Assembly (NCBI RefSeq): GCF_009711715.1
Contig: NZ_VENF01000031.1
Span: 1 to 35,823, forward strand
DNA from: Methylophaga sp.
GTDB taxonomy: Bacteria; Pseudomonadota; Gammaproteobacteria; Nitrosococcales; Methylophagaceae
DNA: 35,823 nt
Reading direction: 5' to 3'
Below are positions 1-13,283 of the stretch, piece by piece. Under the pieces are notes generated by a model. It ran no database searches and was not told the origin of the DNA. It saw only the letters and a list, made by a program, of their open reading frames with translations. Within the stretch, counting starts at the first letter, position 1. The number at the start of each line of letters is the position of its first letter. A program made the translations under genes and the position numbers.

Positions 1-349
1 GGGTTTGAGGCATCGGACCGTCAGCCGCATTCACAACCAGGATCGCACCGTCCATCTGTGCCGCACCGGTGATCATGTTTTTCACATAGTCGGCGTGGCC
101 CGGGCAGTCTACGTGGGCGTAGTGGCGTTTAGCGGTTTCATACTCAACGTGTGCTGTTGCGATAGTGATACCACGCTCACGTTCTTCAGGTGCGTTATCA
201 ATATCCGCGTAATCTTTGAATTCACCGCCAGATGCTTCACCCAGCACTTTGGTCAGCGCTGCTGTCAAAGTGGTTTTGCCATGGTCAACGTGACCGATGG
301 TGCCCACGTTGACGTGGGGCTTCGAGCGTTCAAATTTTGCCTTGGACAT
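1..349 (-). CDS. tuf: Elongation factor Tu, copy 1 (N-terminal part, cut by window edge)
   Basis: EF-Tu is the GTPase that carries aminoacyl-tRNA to the ribosomal A site. Only the first 116 residues are visible; the gene continues beyond base 1. The G1 motif GHVDHGKT is at residues 19-26 and DCPGH is near 81-85. The ATG at 347-349 is preceded by a GAGGT-type ribosome binding site. It lies 24 bases after fusA, the classical last position of the str operon. Aligned with the second tuf at 15549-16739 it differs at 16 of 349 bases, all between positions 128 and 344. Two differences change residues: Ala4 here versus Thr4, and Lys74 here versus Asn74. Confidence 0.97.
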   Translation of the reverse strand, partial: MSKAKFERSKPHVNVGTIGHVDHGKTTLTAALTKVLGEASGGEFKDYADIDNAPEERERGITIATAHVEYETAKRHYAHVDCPGHADYVKNMITGAAQMDGAILVVNAADGPMPQT

Positions 350-373
350 TCTCGTCTACCTCGTTAAAAGTCG

Positions 374-2473
<2,100 letters not shown>

Positions 2474-2550
2474 TATAGCTACTCTTTAGATCAACAATGT
2501 TAAAGAACAAAACCTTCACCAGAACTGGCTGGTGAAGGGATAATACAGTT

Positions 2551-3021
2551 TTAGAAGCGGAAGTGCGAGAACGCCTTGTTCGCTTCGGCCATGCGGTGTG
2601 TATCTTCTTTCTTCTTAACCGCTGTGCCTTTGTTTTCGTAAGCATCAGACAGTTCGCCAGCCAAACGCATACCCATGGATTTTTCACCACGTTTGCGAGA
2701 GGCCTCTACCAGCCAGCGCATAGCCAGAGCAACGCGACGTTCTGGACGAACTTCAACCGGCACCTGGTAGGTCGCACCACCAACACGGCGGGATTTTACT
2801 TCCACCATTGGGCTGATATTTTCAATGGCTTTCTGGAAGATATCCAGACCGTCAGTGCCTTTGCTTTCAGCGACTGCTTCCAGTGCACCGTATGTAATTT
2901 TCTCTGCAACTGACTTTTTGCCGTCTTTCATGATGACGTTGATGAACTTGGCCAGACCGATGTTCTGGAACTTCGGATCAGGCAGTACTTCACGTTTGGC
3001 AACAACCCTTCTTCTTGGCAT
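2551..3021 (-). CDS. rpsG: 30S ribosomal protein S7
   Basis: S7 nucleates assembly of the 3' domain of 16S rRNA and lies near the decoding centre and mRNA exit. The 156-residue product begins [10 protein letters not shown] and carries the conserved [11 protein letters not shown] segment in its middle. The length matches the family. The gene follows rpsL by 45 bases and precedes fusA by 77 bases. In Escherichia coli S7 represses its own operon through the rpsL-rpsG spacer. I did not resolve a clear structured operator here, so that regulation is only an inference from the family. Confidence 0.97.
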   Translation of the reverse strand: MPRRRVVAKREVLPDPKFQNIGLAKFINVIMKDGKKSVAEKITYGALEAVAESKGTDGLDIFQKAIENISPMVEVKSRRVGGATYQVPVEVRPERRVALAMRWLVEASRKRGEKSMGMRLAGELSDAYENKGTAVKKKEDTHRMAEANKAFSHFRF

Positions 3022-3066
3022 TTGTCTTTCCTAAATCTTATACGTTAATAGCGAGTCTAAAAGTGC

Positions 3067-3441
3067 TTAGCCTTTAGGACGCTTGGCACCGTATTTGGAA
3101 CGGCCCTGACGGCGAGCAGAAACACCGGAAGTATCCAGTGCACCACGAACAGTGTGGTAACGCACACCAGGTAAGTCCTTAACACGACCACCACGAATCA
3201 GCACAACGCTATGTTCCTGCAAGTTATGACCTTCACCACCGATGTAGGAAGTCACTTCGAAACCGTTAGTCAGGCGAACACGAGCAACTTTACGCATTGC
3301 CGAGTTAGGCTTTTTAGGCGTGGTGGTATATACACGAGTACAAACACCGCGACGCTGAGGACAAGCCTGCAACGCAGGAACATTGTTCTTTTTCTTTTGC
3401 TTCAATCTTGGCTTACGAACCAACTGATTAATTGTTGCCAT
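3067..3441 (-). CDS. rpsL: 30S ribosomal protein S12
   Basis: S12 is the decoding-centre protein that monitors codon-anticodon pairing. The 124-residue protein starts at the ATG at 3439-3441 (MATINQL). A TTG one codon upstream is less likely because MATxNQL is the universal start. The streptomycin-contact loop [12 protein letters not shown] has lysine at position 43, and the second loop keeps lysine in [10 protein letters not shown]. These are the wild-type, streptomycin-sensitive residues by family knowledge. It is the first gene of the rpsL-rpsG-fusA-tuf block and lies 152 bases downstream of rpoC, behind a terminator-like hairpin. Confidence 0.97.
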   Translation of the reverse strand: MATINQLVRKPRLKQKKKNNVPALQACPQRRGVCTRVYTTTPKKPNSAMRKVARVRLTNGFEVTSYIGGEGHNLQEHSVVLIRGGRVKDLPGVRYHTVRGALDTSGVSARRQGRSKYGAKRPKG

Positions 3442-3511
3442 CAATACAACCTTACAAATATCTAGCGATGGTAGCCTGCGTTACTGTTATTCACGCATTA
3501 CCATTCCAGTA

Positions 3512-3539
3512 AAAGTTGGGCACCCTGAAGCGGGTGCCC
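3512..3539 (-). terminator. Terminator-like hairpin after rpoC
   Basis: An 8-base-pair perfect stem, GGGCACCC (3518-3525) with GGGTGCCC (3532-3539), encloses a six-base loop. On the minus strand it is followed by AACTTTT, a short T tract. It lies 55 bases beyond the rpoC stop and before rpsL. It probably separates the rpoBC unit from the str unit, either fully or as a partial terminator. The T tract is short, so read-through is likely. Confidence 0.6.
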
Positions 3540-3593
3540 GACAAAGAAGACGAATTTTATAACGTAACAATTAGTTACGTCAAGAGATTTAAC

Positions 3594-6500
3594 TTATGAG
3601 ACCTCTTTCATTGCTTCGTCTTTGCTTTCCGCACTTTCAGTCGCTGGTGCGACATCAGGGTTACCCATGCGCTCTGAACGACGACGCTGACGTTCCTTGT
3701 GGTAAGCCAGACCGGTACCGGCCGGAATCAGACGACCCACAATAACGTTCTCTTTCAGACCGCGCAGGTTGTCGCTCTTGCCGGTCACCGCCGCATCGGT
3801 AAGGACACGGGTGGTTTCCTGGAACGAGGCCGCCGAAATAAACGACTCGGTTGCCAGCGAAGCTTTGGTGATACCCAGTAACAACGGTGTGAAGGTCGCT
3901 TCCAGCTTACCCTGCTCACGCAGAATATCATTGGCTTCCAGCACGCGGTCGTATTCGACCTGTTCGCCTTTCAGGAACTTGCTGTCACCGGCCGCATCAA
4001 TTTCGACTTTGCGCAGCATCTGACGCACGATGACTTCGATGTGCTTGTCGTTAATTTTTACACCTTGCAGGCGATAAACTTCCTGTACCTCACTGACCAT
4101 GTAGTTGGAAAGGGCCAGAACACCTTTCAGACGCAGGATGTCATGTGGATCTTCCGGACCGTCAACCAGCATTTCACCTTTCTCAATGTGTTCACCTTCG
4201 AACACGGAGATATGGCGCCATTTCGGAATCAGCTCCTCATAAGGTTCACCCTCTTTCGGAGTAATGATCAGACGCTGTTTACCTTTAGTCTCCTTACCGA
4301 AGCTCACAGTACCGCTGATTTCTGCCATAAGAGCAGGATCTTTCGGTTTACGGGCTTCGAACAGGTCGGCAACGCGCGGCAGACCACCGGTGATATCACG
4401 AGTCTTACTGCTTTCCTGAGGAATACGGGCCAGAATGTCACCGATTTCCACGCCCTGACCATCACTGACGCGAACAATCGCACCACCCGGCAGGAAGTAC
4501 ATCGCCGGAATGTCAGTACCCGGAATAAAGACGTCCTCGCCTTTTTCATCAACCAGTTTAACCATCGGACGCATGTCCTTGGCCGCACCACTACGTTGTT
4601 TCGGTTCACGTACGCTGAAGCTGGTCAGACCAGTGACTTCGTCGACGGTCTTGTCGACGGTGACACCTTCCACCAGGTCGCTCAGTTGTACCTGACCTTT
4701 CACCTCGGTCACAACCGGGTGAGTATGCGGATCCCAGTTTGCGACGATCTGACCTGAGTCAACCGCGGCGTTATCAGGCACCGTGATTTCCGCACCGTAA
4801 GGGATCTTATAACGTTCACGCTCACGGCCGTTTTCATCAATCAGATGCAATTCACCGGAACGTGATACCGCAACGAATTTACCCGCTGAGTTCTCAACAT
4901 ACTTGATGTTGTGATAACGGATATTACCTTTATATTTCAGTGCGACGGAGTTATCAGCCGCGGTACGTGAGGCCGCACCACCAATGTGGAAGGTACGCAT
5001 GGTCAGCTGGGTACCTGGTTCACCGATGGATTGGGCTGCGATAACACCGACAGACTCACCCACGTTGATCTTATGACCACGACCGAGGTCACGACCATAA
5101 CAGGCAGAACAGACACCATAGCGTGATTCACAGGTAATCGCGCTGCGAACCATGACTTCGTCGATGCCTTCTTTTTCCAGCTTGGTAACGGCTGCTTCGT
5201 CAATCATATCGCCGGCAGCCATGACCAGTTTGGAGCCATCCGGTGACATTAGATCTTCAGCAACAACACGACCCAGTACACGTTCACCCAGGGCTTCAAC
5301 CACGTCACCACCTTCGATGATTGGTGACATGCTGATACCCAGTGAAGTACCGCAGTCATCTTCAACCACAACCAGATCCTGAGACACGTCAACCAGACGA
5401 CGGGTCAGGTAACCGGAGTTAGCGGTTTTCAGTGCGGTATCGGCCAGACCTTTACGCGCACCGTGAGTTGAGATGAAGTACTGCAATACGTCCAGACCTT
5501 CACGGAAGTTTGCGGTAATCGGCGTTTCGATAATCGAACCATCCGGCTTGGCCATCAGACCACGCATACCTGCAAGCTGACGAATTTGCGCAGCAGAACC
5601 ACGCGCGCCCGAATCGGCCATCATGTAAATCGAGTTCATCGACTGCTGTTCGACATCATTACCGTCTTTATCTTTGGTAATGTCCTTACCGATGCCGTCC
5701 ATCATCGCTTTTGCAACCTGGTCATTGGTACGCGACCAGATATCGATGATCTTGTTGTAACGTTCACCGTCAGTGACCAGACCAGAAGCATACTGAGTTG
5801 CAATTTCTTCAACTTCAGCTTCAGCTTTAGCCAGAATCTCTGCCTTGGCAGCCGGGATCACCATATCGTCGGCACAGACGGAAGAACCGGACTGTGTCGC
5901 TTGTGAGAAACCGAGATACATCAGCTGATCAGCAAAAATAACGGTTTCTTTCAGACCCAGACGACGGTAGCAGGTGTTGATCACATCCCCGATTGCTTTC
6001 TTGGTCATCGCTCTGTCAACGACAGAGAAAGGCAGGCCTTTAGGCACGATACCGAACAGAATGGCGCGGCCAACTGTGGTTTCCACACGAATACGACGGC
6101 TTTGCTCAGGTTCCGGCAAAGTAATGTCAGTTTCATCCAGACGCACAGTGATCTTGGCATGAAGAGACACTACACCGCTGTCATAGGCACGACGCAGTTC
6201 AGCCAAATCGGCGTAGAAGCTGCCTTCACCTTTCTCATTAACACGTTCACGGGTCATGTAATACAGCCCCAGAACCACGTCCTGCGATGGAATAATGACC
6301 GGTTCACCGTTAGCAGGTGACAGAATGTTATTGGTCGCCATCATCAACGAACGTGCTTCCAGCTGGGCTTCCAGTGACAATGGTACGTGTACCGCCATCT
6401 GGTCACCGTCAAAGTCAGCGTTGAAGGCGCTACAGACAAGCGGATGCAGCTGAATCGCTTTACCCTCGATCAGTAACGGTTCAAAAGCCTGAATACCCAG

Positions 6501-7793
6501 TCGGTGAAGTGTCGGTGCGCGGTTCAGCATAACCGGATGCTCGCGGATCACTTCTTCCAGGATATCCCAGACTTCCGGTCCTTCACGTTCCACCATTTTC
6601 TTGGCGGCTTTGATGGTTGTCGCCAGACCCTGGCGCTCCAGTTTGCCGTAGATAAATGGCTTGAAAAGTTCCAGCGCCATTTTCTTGGGCAGACCGCATT
6701 GGTGCAGTTTCAGGTAAGGACCCACCACGATAACCGAACGACCAGAGTAGTCGACACGTTTACCCAGCAGGTTCTGACGGAAACGACCCTGTTTACCCTT
6801 GATCATGTCTGCCAGTGATTTCAGTGGCATCCGGTTAGTACCGGTAATAGCGCGACCGCGGCGACCGTTATCCAGCAACGCATCCACAGATTCCTGCAGC
6901 ATCCGTTTTTCATTACGTACGATAATATCCGGTGCGTTCAGATCCAGCAGCCGTTTCAAACGGTTGTTACGGTTAATCACGCGGCGATACAGATCGTTCA
7001 GATCTGAAGTCGCAAAACGACCGCCGTCCAGTGGGACCAGAGGACGCAGGTCCGGTGGCAGGACCGGCAGTACTTCCATGATCATCCATTCCGGCTTGTT
7101 ACCGGATTCCTGGAAGGCTTCCATCAGTTTCAGGCGTTTGCTCAGTTTCTTAATCTTGGTTTCTGAGTTAGTGCCCTCAATTTCTTCACGAATCACTTCG
7201 ATTTCTTTGCTGACATCGATGTTACGCAGCAGTTGTTGAACTGCTTCCGCACCCATGCGGGCATCAAATTCATCGCCGTATTCTTCGACTGCCTGCAGGA
7301 AAGTTTCGTCGGACAGCAACTGGCCTTTTTCCAGCGGGGTCATGCCTGGATCGACAACGATAAACGCTTCGAAATACAAAACGCGTTCGATATCACGCAA
7401 AGTCATATCCAGAAACAAGGAAATCCGTGATGGCAGGGATTTCAGGAACCAGATATGTGCAACCGGGCTGGCCAGTTCGATGTGTCCCATGCGCTCACGA
7501 CGCACTTTGGCTACAGTGACTTCAACACCGCATTTTTCACAGATCACACCGCGATGCTTCAGGCGTTTATATTTACCACACAAGCATTCGTAGTCTTTAA
7601 CCGGACCAAAGATTTTGCAGCAAAACAGACCTTCACGTTCCGGTTTGAAGGTACGGTAGTTGATGGTTTCAGGTTTTTTGACTTCGCCAAATGACCATGA
7701 CCGCACCATTTTCGGTGAAGCGAGGCCAATGCGAATCGCATCAAATTCCTCTGGCTGAGTTTGTTGCTTTAACAAGTTAAGCAAGTCTTTCAT
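3594..7793 (-). CDS. rpoC: DNA-directed RNA polymerase beta' subunit
   Basis: Beta' forms half of the RNA polymerase catalytic cleft and holds the active-site magnesium. The 1399-residue product is close to the usual gammaproteobacterial length. The N-terminal zinc ribbon has Cys70, Cys72, Cys85 and Cys88. The catalytic NADFDGDQ motif is near residues 457-464. A second cysteine cluster, [17 protein letters not shown], lies in the downstream half. The C-terminal tail is rich in acidic residues and serines, as is common. It follows rpoB by 62 bases and is clearly co-transcribed with it. The ATG at 7791-7793 gives the standard MKDLLNLLK start. No lesions are seen. Confidence 0.99.
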   Translation of the reverse strand: MKDLLNLLKQQTQPEEFDAIRIGLASPKMVRSWSFGEVKKPETINYRTFKPEREGLFCCKIFGPVKDYECLCGKYKRLKHRGVICEKCGVEVTVAKVRRERMGHIELASPVAHIWFLKSLPSRISLFLDMTLRDIERVLYFEAFIVVDPGMTPLEKGQLLSDETFLQAVEEYGDEFDARMGAEAVQQLLRNIDVSKEIEVIREEIEGTNSETKIKKLSKRLKLMEAFQESGNKPEWMIMEVLPVLPPDLRPLVPLDGGRFATSDLNDLYRRVINRNNRLKRLLDLNAPDIIVRNEKRMLQESVDALLDNGRRGRAITGTNRMPLKSLADMIKGKQGRFRQNLLGKRVDYSGRSVIVVGPYLKLHQCGLPKKMALELFKPFIYGKLERQGLATTIKAAKKMVEREGPEVWDILEEVIREHPVMLNRAPTLHRLGIQAFEPLLIEGKAIQLHPLVCSAFNADFDGDQMAVHVPLSLEAQLEARSLMMATNNILSPANGEPVIIPSQDVVLGLYYMTRERVNEKGEGSFYADLAELRRAYDSGVVSLHAKITVRLDETDITLPEPEQSRRIRVETTVGRAILFGIVPKGLPFSVVDRAMTKKAIGDVINTCYRRLGLKETVIFADQLMYLGFSQATQSGSSVCADDMVIPAAKAEILAKAEAEVEEIATQYASGLVTDGERYNKIIDIWSRTNDQVAKAMMDGIGKDITKDKDGNDVEQQSMNSIYMMADSGARGSAAQIRQLAGMRGLMAKPDGSIIETPITANFREGLDVLQYFISTHGARKGLADTALKTANSGYLTRRLVDVSQDLVVVEDDCGTSLGISMSPIIEGGDVVEALGERVLGRVVAEDLMSPDGSKLVMAAGDMIDEAAVTKLEKEGIDEVMVRSAITCESRYGVCSACYGRDLGRGHKINVGESVGVIAAQSIGEPGTQLTMRTFHIGGAASRTAADNSVALKYKGNIRYHNIKYVENSAGKFVAVSRSGELHLIDENGRERERYKIPYGAEITVPDNAAVDSGQIVANWDPHTHPVVTEVKGQVQLSDLVEGVTVDKTVDEVTGLTSFSVREPKQRSGAAKDMRPMVKLVDEKGEDVFIPGTDIPAMYFLPGGAIVRVSDGQGVEIGDILARIPQESSKTRDITGGLPRVADLFEARKPKDPALMAEISGTVSFGKETKGKQRLIITPKEGEPYEELIPKWRHISVFEGEHIEKGEMLVDGPEDPHDILRLKGVLALSNYMVSEVQEVYRLQGVKINDKHIEVIVRQMLRKVEIDAAGDSKFLKGEQVEYDRVLEANDILREQGKLEATFTPLLLGITKASLATESFISAASFQETTRVLTDAAVTGKSDNLRGLKENVIVGRLIPAGTGLAYHKERQRRRSERMGNPDVAPATESAESKDEAMKEVS

Positions 7794-7855
7794 GTTTCAT
7801 TCTCCGCTGCCGTAAACGGCTCATTTCTTGATTATCTGTCAGTACCCGGTATCGC

Positions 7856-10800
7856 TTATTCTTCGACTAAGTCGACGTCGATACCCAGAGAACGAATCTC
7901 ACGAGTCAGTACTTTGAAGGATTCAGGCATGCCTGCATCCATACGATAATCACCATCAACGATGTTTTTATAGATCTTGGTACGACCGTTCACATCATCC
8001 GATTTCACAGTCAGCATTTCCTGCAGGGTGTAGGCAGCACCATAAGCTTGCAGTGCCCAGACCTCCATCTCACCGAAACGCTGACCACCGAACTGGGCTT
8101 TACCACCCAGCGGCTGCTGTGTCACCAGACTGTAAGGACCGGTCGAACGGGCGTGCATCTTGTCATCGACCAGATGGTTCAGTTTCAGCATATGCATGTA
8201 ACCGATAGTCACTGGACGGTGGAAGAATTCGCCAGTACGGCCGTCAATCAATTTAGCCTGGCCACTGCGTGGCAGGTCGGCCAGTTCCAGCATATCCTTG
8301 ATTTCGTTTTCATTGGCGCCATCAAAAACCGGAGTCGCCAAAGGTACACCGTCTTGCAGGTTCTTTGACAGTTCGATGATTTCATCATCGGTCAAAGAGT
8401 CCAGATCTTCTTTTTTACCGCTGGTGTTATAAACCTTATCGAGGAACGCACGCAGGTCGGAAACGGCTTTTTGCTGTTCCAGCATCTCCTGGATTTTGTA
8501 ACCCAGGCCTTTGGCAGCCCAACCCAGATGCACTTCCAGAATCTGACCGATATTCATCCGCGAAGGGACACCCAGTGGGTTCAGGACGATATCAACCGGA
8601 CGGCCATCCTGAGTATAAGGCATGTCTTCTACCGGTACGATGTTGGAGATAACACCTTTGTTACCGTGGCGACCGGCCATCTTATCACCGGGCTGGATAC
8701 GACGTTTCACAGCCAGGAACACTTTCACCATGCGCTGTACGCCCGGTGCCAGATCATGACCTGAGGTCAGTTTTTCTTTCTTGTGTTCAAATGCTTCCTC
8801 CATTTCCTGACGGTATTGCTTGAGGTGCGTGTTGGCCTGCTCCAGCAGCGTATTCAGTTCTTCTGACTCCATACGGATGTCGAACCATTTCGCATGCTCC
8901 AGATCCTGCAGGTAGCTCTTGGTCAGCTTGGTGCCTTTCTTCAAGTCAGGACCGGCTTCAGCGACTTTGCCAACCAGGCTGCGTTCCAGACGGGCAAACA
9001 CGTCTTCAGTCAGAATACGGTTTTGATCTCTGAGGTCGTTCCAGACTTTTTCCAGCTCGGCCTTCTCGATTTCACGGGTACGTTCGTCTTTTTCCACACC
9101 ATCACGGGTGAAGACCTGAACATCGATAACCGTGCCGTAAGTACCTGATGGCACACGCAGCGACGAGTCTTTGACGTCTGCCGCTTTCTCACCGAAGATG
9201 GCACGCAGCAGTTTTTCTTCCGGTGTCAGTTGAGTTTCACCTTTCGGTGTGACTTTACCGACCAGGATGTCACCCGGCTTGACTTCAGCGCCAACGTAAA
9301 CAATACCGGATTCGTCCAATTTGGACAGCGCGCTCTCGCTAACGTTCGGAATATCACTGGTAATTTCCTCGGTACCGAGCTTGGTGTCACGTGCCAGGCA
9401 GTTCAGTTCCTGAATATGAATGGTGGTGAAGCGATCTTCTTCCACCACCCGTTCAGAAACCAGGATGGAATCCTCAAAGTTGTAACCATTCCAGGGCATG
9501 AATGCCACCAGAATGTTCTGACCCAGAGCCAGCTCACCCTTATCGGTGGAAGGACCATCTGCCAGTACATCACCGGATGCAATCTGATCACCCGGCTTCA
9601 CAATCGGACGCTGGTTGATACAGGTGCTTTGGTTGGAGCGCGCATATTTAATCAGGTTGTAGATATCAACTCCTGATTCGCCGGCTTCGGTTTCGTCATC
9701 ATTCACACGGATAACGATACGGCTGGCGTCAACAGAGTCGACCACACCACCACGTTTCGCGGTAACCATTACGCCGGAATCCTTCGCGACAACACGTTCA
9801 ATACCAGTACCGACCAGTGGTTTGTCAGCACGCAATGTCGGCACAGCCTGACGTTGCATGTTCGAGCCCATCAGAGCGCGGTTGGCGTCATCATGTTCCA
9901 GGAATGGAATCAATGAGGCCGCAACCGAAACCACCTGACGAGGTGAGACGTCCATCAGCTGCACCTGTTCAGATGGTGTCAGTGATGATTCACCGCGATA
10001 ACGGCAGTGGACCATGTTTTCTGCAATCGACCCATCTTCTTTCAGTTCGATTGTAGCCTGGGCGATTTTATACTCACCTTCATCGATGGCTGACAGGTAA
10101 ACGATTTCATCCGTCGCCTTGGTATCAATCACTTTACGATACGGTGTTTCGATAAAACCGTATTCGTTAGTACGGGCATAGGTCGCCAGCGAGTTGATCA
10201 GACCGATGTTCGGACCCTCAGGAGTCTCGATCGGGCAAACACGACCATAGTGCGTCGGGTGAACGTCACGTACTTCAAAGCCGGCACGTTCACGGGTCAG
10301 ACCACCAGGGCCCAAAGCCGAAACACGACGTTTATGTGTGACTTCTGACAAGGGGTTGTTCTGGTCCATAAACTGAGACAGCTGGCTGGAGCCAAAGAAC
10401 TCTTTGATTGCGGCGGCAACGGGTTTAGCATTAATCAGTTGCTGTGGCATCAGGCCTTCAGACTCGGCAATGCTCAGACGCTCACGTACCGCACGCTCAA
10501 CCCGGACCAGACCGACACGGAACTGGTTCTCAGCCATCTCACCAACGCTACGGACACGACGGTTACCGAGGTGATCGATATCATCGACCACGCCATTGCC
10601 GTTACGAATTTTGATCAGTTCTTTCAGTACGGCGAGAATGTCATCTTTGGACAGCGTACCTTCGCCTTCCATTTCTTCACGACCCAGACGGCGGTTGAAT
10701 TTCATCCGACCGACACTGGACAGATCATAACGATCCAGGGTAAAGAACAGGCTGGTGAACAGGTTTTCTGCCGCATCTTCTGTCGGCGGTTCACCCGGAC

Positions 10801-11932
10801 GCATCATGCGATAGATTTCAATCTTGGCTTCCAGTTCGCTGCGGGTTTCATCGAGACGCATGGTGTCAGACATGAACGGACCGTCGTCCAGATCGTTGGA
10901 ATAAATGGTTTCGATAGTATTGATATCGAATCGATCGAAAGCTTCCAGCAGTTCACTGGTAATTTCATCGTTGGCATTAGCCAGCAATTCACCGGTTTCC
11001 GGATCGACCATATCTTTGGCAATGACTTTACCGACCAGGAAGTTGGCAGGTACTGTCAACGCATTCATACCCGCTTTTTCCATGCGGCGAATGTGGCGAC
11101 CGGTAATCTGACGCTCAGCTTCAACAATCACTTCACCGTCTGGATCAACGATATCGAAGGGCACAGCCTGGCCACGCAGACGCGCAGGTTCCAGTGCCAT
11201 TTCAAAACTGTCACCCTTGCGGACGAAAGTATCATTACTGAAGAAAATCTCCAGCATTTCCTGATTGCTGTAACCCAGCGCGCGCAACAGGATGGTAGCA
11301 GGCAGTTTACGGCGACGGTCGATACGCACGAAAACAGAATCTTTCGGATCGAACTCGAAGTCGAGCCAGGAACCACGATAAGGGATAACACGAGCGTTAT
11401 AGAGAATTTTGCCCGAGGAGTGGGTTTTACCACGATCGCTGTCGAAGAACACACCAGGTGAACGGTGCAGTTGCGACACGATAACGCGTTCTGTACCGTT
11501 GATGACAAAGTTACCTTTCTCCGTCATCAGCGGGATTTCACCCATGTAAACTTCCTGCTCTTTAATGTCTTTAACGACTTTTTGCTTGGCAGGGGCGTCT
11601 TTGTCATAAATGACCAGACGCATTTTAACTCTCAGAGGTGCGGCATAAGTAACACCGCGCAGTTGGCATTCTTTTACATCAAACGATGGGGTACCAAGGC
11701 GGTAGCTGACATATTGCAGCTCAGCCATGCCGGTATGGCTCTTGATAGGGAACACTGATTCAAAAGCAGCATGCAGCCCTTTTGCCCCGCGTTCATCTGC
11801 AGCGACGCCCATTTGCAGGAAGTCTTGGTAGGAGTTAACCTGCGTAGCTAGCAGGTTGGGAACATTCAAGACAATTGGACGTTTGCCAAAATCTTTACGA
11901 ATCCGTTTTTTCTCGGTAAACGTATAGGCCAT
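7856..11932 (-). CDS. rpoB: DNA-directed RNA polymerase beta subunit
   Basis: Beta forms the other half of the RNA polymerase active cleft. At 1358 residues it is slightly longer than the Escherichia coli protein (1342). It begins [18 protein letters not shown]. The rifampicin-binding cluster, from about residue 512, reads [18 protein letters not shown] and continues with the unaltered [13 protein letters not shown] segment. No resistance-type change is apparent. The C-terminal part has the [15 protein letters not shown] and [13 protein letters not shown] blocks. The gene follows rplL by 172 bases, across a GC-rich spacer with a strong hairpin. In related bacteria that spacer attenuates transcription between ribosomal protein and polymerase genes. 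Confidence 0.99.
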   Translation of the reverse strand: MAYTFTEKKRIRKDFGKRPIVLNVPNLLATQVNSYQDFLQMGVAADERGAKGLHAAFESVFPIKSHTGMAELQYVSYRLGTPSFDVKECQLRGVTYAAPLRVKMRLVIYDKDAPAKQKVVKDIKEQEVYMGEIPLMTEKGNFVINGTERVIVSQLHRSPGVFFDSDRGKTHSSGKILYNARVIPYRGSWLDFEFDPKDSVFVRIDRRRKLPATILLRALGYSNQEMLEIFFSNDTFVRKGDSFEMALEPARLRGQAVPFDIVDPDGEVIVEAERQITGRHIRRMEKAGMNALTVPANFLVGKVIAKDMVDPETGELLANANDEITSELLEAFDRFDINTIETIYSNDLDDGPFMSDTMRLDETRSELEAKIEIYRMMRPGEPPTEDAAENLFTSLFFTLDRYDLSSVGRMKFNRRLGREEMEGEGTLSKDDILAVLKELIKIRNGNGVVDDIDHLGNRRVRSVGEMAENQFRVGLVRVERAVRERLSIAESEGLMPQQLINAKPVAAAIKEFFGSSQLSQFMDQNNPLSEVTHKRRVSALGPGGLTRERAGFEVRDVHPTHYGRVCPIETPEGPNIGLINSLATYARTNEYGFIETPYRKVIDTKATDEIVYLSAIDEGEYKIAQATIELKEDGSIAENMVHCRYRGESSLTPSEQVQLMDVSPRQVVSVAASLIPFLEHDDANRALMGSNMQRQAVPTLRADKPLVGTGIERVVAKDSGVMVTAKRGGVVDSVDASRIVIRVNDDETEAGESGVDIYNLIKYARSNQSTCINQRPIVKPGDQIASGDVLADGPSTDKGELALGQNILVAFMPWNGYNFEDSILVSERVVEEDRFTTIHIQELNCLARDTKLGTEEITSDIPNVSESALSKLDESGIVYVGAEVKPGDILVGKVTPKGETQLTPEEKLLRAIFGEKAADVKDSSLRVPSGTYGTVIDVQVFTRDGVEKDERTREIEKAELEKVWNDLRDQNRILTEDVFARLERSLVGKVAEAGPDLKKGTKLTKSYLQDLEHAKWFDIRMESEELNTLLEQANTHLKQYRQEMEEAFEHKKEKLTSGHDLAPGVQRMVKVFLAVKRRIQPGDKMAGRHGNKGVISNIVPVEDMPYTQDGRPVDIVLNPLGVPSRMNIGQILEVHLGWAAKGLGYKIQEMLEQQKAVSDLRAFLDKVYNTSGKKEDLDSLTDDEIIELSKNLQDGVPLATPVFDGANENEIKDMLELADLPRSGQAKLIDGRTGEFFHRPVTIGYMHMLKLNHLVDDKMHARSTGPYSLVTQQPLGGKAQFGGQRFGEMEVWALQAYGAAYTLQEMLTVKSDDVNGRTKIYKNIVDGDYRMDAGMPESFKVLTREIRSLGIDVDLVEE

Positions 11933-12066
11933 GTATTACACCTCGAAGAACGTCCTGATTTCACGACGGTGAAATCCAGGAAAGATTGTTTTGTTAATGA
12001 CCGGCAAAACCGCCCGGCCTGCAACGGAAAAAGGCCGGTGACCAAAATCACCAGCCATTTTCTTTT

Positions 12067-12092
12067 TCGCGGTGGTCCGCAGACCACCGCGA
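12067..12092 (-). promoter_or_regulatory. Strong hairpin in the rplL-rpoB spacer (candidate attenuator or RNase III site)
   Basis: An 11-base-pair perfect stem, 12067-12077 with 12082-12092, closes a four-base loop. It lies 12 bases after the rplL stop. On the minus (transcribed) strand it is followed by AAAAAG rather than T residues, so it is not a standard intrinsic terminator. In Escherichia coli the equivalent spacer holds a partial terminator and an RNase III processing site. A comparable function here is an inference from position and stem strength. Confidence 0.5.
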
Positions 12093-12104
12093 CAGGTACG
12101 ATGC

Positions 12105-12482
12105 TTACTTAAGTTCAGCAGTTGCACCAGCTTCAGTCAGTTGTTTGACGAGGTCTTCTGCTTCAGCTTTTTCAATGCCTTCTTTCACTGTTGCAGGTAC
12201 ACCTTCAACCATGTCTTTGGCTTCTTTCAGACCCAGACCAGTGATGCCACGAACAACCTTGATAACGCCAACTTTGTTATCACCAAAACTGGTCATAACA
12301 ACGTCGAACTCTGTTTGTTCAGCGGCGGCAGCAGCACCTTCAGCAGGAGCAGCAGCAACAGCAGCAACAGGTGCTGCAGCAGTTACGCCAAATTTTTCTT
12401 CCATTGCTTCGATCAGATCAACGACCTCAACAACAGTCATGTTGGAAATTGCTTCCAGGATATCGTCTTTAGATACAGCCAT
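12105..12482 (-). CDS. rplL: 50S ribosomal protein L7/L12
   Basis: L7/L12 forms the flexible stalk that recruits and activates the translational GTPases. The 125-residue acidic protein has an N-terminal dimerisation segment (about 1-32) and an alanine/proline-rich hinge (about 33-54). The C-terminal factor-binding domain contains [20 protein letters not shown]. Length and composition match the family. It follows rplJ by 56 bases. Its copy number exceeds that of other ribosomal proteins, so extra translation initiation is expected, though I see no specific element for it. Confidence 0.98.
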   Translation of the reverse strand: MAVSKDDILEAISNMTVVEVVDLIEAMEEKFGVTAAAPVAAVAAAPAEGAAAAAEQTEFDVVMTSFGDNKVGVIKVVRGITGLGLKEAKDMVEGVPATVKEGIEKAEAEDLVKQLTEAGATAELK

Positions 12483-12538
12483 GATAATTACCTATTTCAA
12501 GCTTACAGAATTTATAAAATTGCCTAATCCAATTCGGA

Positions 12539-13066
12539 TTAAGCGGCTTCTTTCGCGTCGCGGACAGCCGCGAACGTACGTACCATCTTGCTGGTAGGTG
12601 CTTGCAGCGTACGAACAAATTTCTCGATTGGCGCTTTGAGCGTACCCATGAACATGCTGATTGCCTGTTCTTTGGTCGGCATTTTCGCCAGTTTTTCGAT
12701 TTCGCTGGCTGGCAGCAATTTGCCGCCCAGTGAAACCATTTTGACTTCAAGATTTTTGTTGGTTTTAGCAAAGTCACCCATGACACGTGCAACGGCACCT
12801 GGATCTTCCATAGAAAAACCAAATACCAGCGGGCCAGTCATTCCTTCCTGCATGCAGGCGAAATCAGTACCGTCTACCGCACGGCGAGCCAGAGTGTTAC
12901 GAATAACGCGCAGGTAAACATTTTCCTTACGCGCTGCAACACGCAGCTCAGTCATTTCTGAAACAGACAAACCACGGTATTCCGCTGCGACAGCAGAAAA
13001 CGCGTTGCTTGCTACTTCAGAGACCTCAGCAACGACGGCCTTTTTACCTTCGAGATTTAAAGCCAC
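12539..13066 (-). CDS. rplJ: 50S ribosomal protein L10
   Basis: L10 anchors L7/L12 dimers to 23S rRNA at the stalk base and, in complex with L12, represses its own mRNA. The 175-residue product begins MALNLEGKKAVVAEV and ends in the helical segment that binds L12 dimers. The start codon is GTG at 13064-13066. A strong AAGGAGG ribosome binding site is at 13073-13079, seven bases away. That site is enclosed in a potential hairpin (see 13066-13082). A long leader with L10-type features precedes the gene. Confidence 0.97.
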   Translation of the reverse strand: MALNLEGKKAVVAEVSEVASNAFSAVAAEYRGLSVSEMTELRVAARKENVYLRVIRNTLARRAVDGTDFACMQEGMTGPLVFGFSMEDPGAVARVMGDFAKTNKNLEVKMVSLGGKLLPASEIEKLAKMPTKEQAISMFMGTLKAPIEKFVRTLQAPTSKMVRTFAAVRDAKEAA

Positions 13067-13082
13067 CTAAGACCTCCTTAGG
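13066..13082 (-). promoter_or_regulatory. Hairpin enclosing the rplJ ribosome binding site
   Basis: On the minus strand CCTAAG (13077-13082) can pair with CTTAGG (13066-13071) around the loop GAGGT. The stem takes up part of the AAGGAGG site and ends at the first base of the GTG start. Immediately upstream is a second perfect 8-base-pair stem (13083-13090 with 13095-13102, four-base loop). If both form, the initiation region is largely structured. Function is inferred from position. Confidence 0.45.
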
Positions 13083-13230
13083 TTCATCCATTTCTGGATG
13101 AATTGTTGCTAACAAGAAGTGTTGCCACTTCCACCATTACGGTATCCAACTCAGAAATTCTGCAGCTGAACCCGTCTGCGCAGGCCGCCCCATTCACATG
13201 GGTCAATTAAAATTGCTTACCTGCGGTCTT
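13067..13230 (-). promoter_or_regulatory. L10-type ribosomal protein leader of rplJ-rplL
   Basis: The rplA-rplJ gap holds a leader resembling the known L10(L12)4 binding leader. On the minus strand ACCGCAGG can pair with GCCTGCGCAGACGGG further on. Between them is a small hairpin CCCAT-GTGA-ATGGG (13189-13202) with a GNRA-type loop. The CCTGC-GCAGACGG segment is, from memory, the conserved core of this leader family. Repression of rplJL translation by the L10-L12 complex is the expected role. A covariance model search would confirm it. Confidence 0.6.
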
Positions 13231-13283
13231 AGACGACTCGCCACCGCAAAAGGTGACGAGCGGTCCAATTCGTTTGACAAATC

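Noticed and set aside
4041..4757. 238-residue open frame antisense to rpoC
   Set aside because: It is a shadow frame with no start signals and no family resemblance.
10439..11461. 340-residue open frame antisense to rpoB
   Set aside because: It is a shadow of the highly biased rpoB codons, has no ribosome binding site and shows no recognisable domain.
3067..11932. Resistance-type changes in rpsL or rpoB
   Set aside because: The S12 Lys43 loop and the rifampicin cluster of RpoB have the usual sensitive-type residues.
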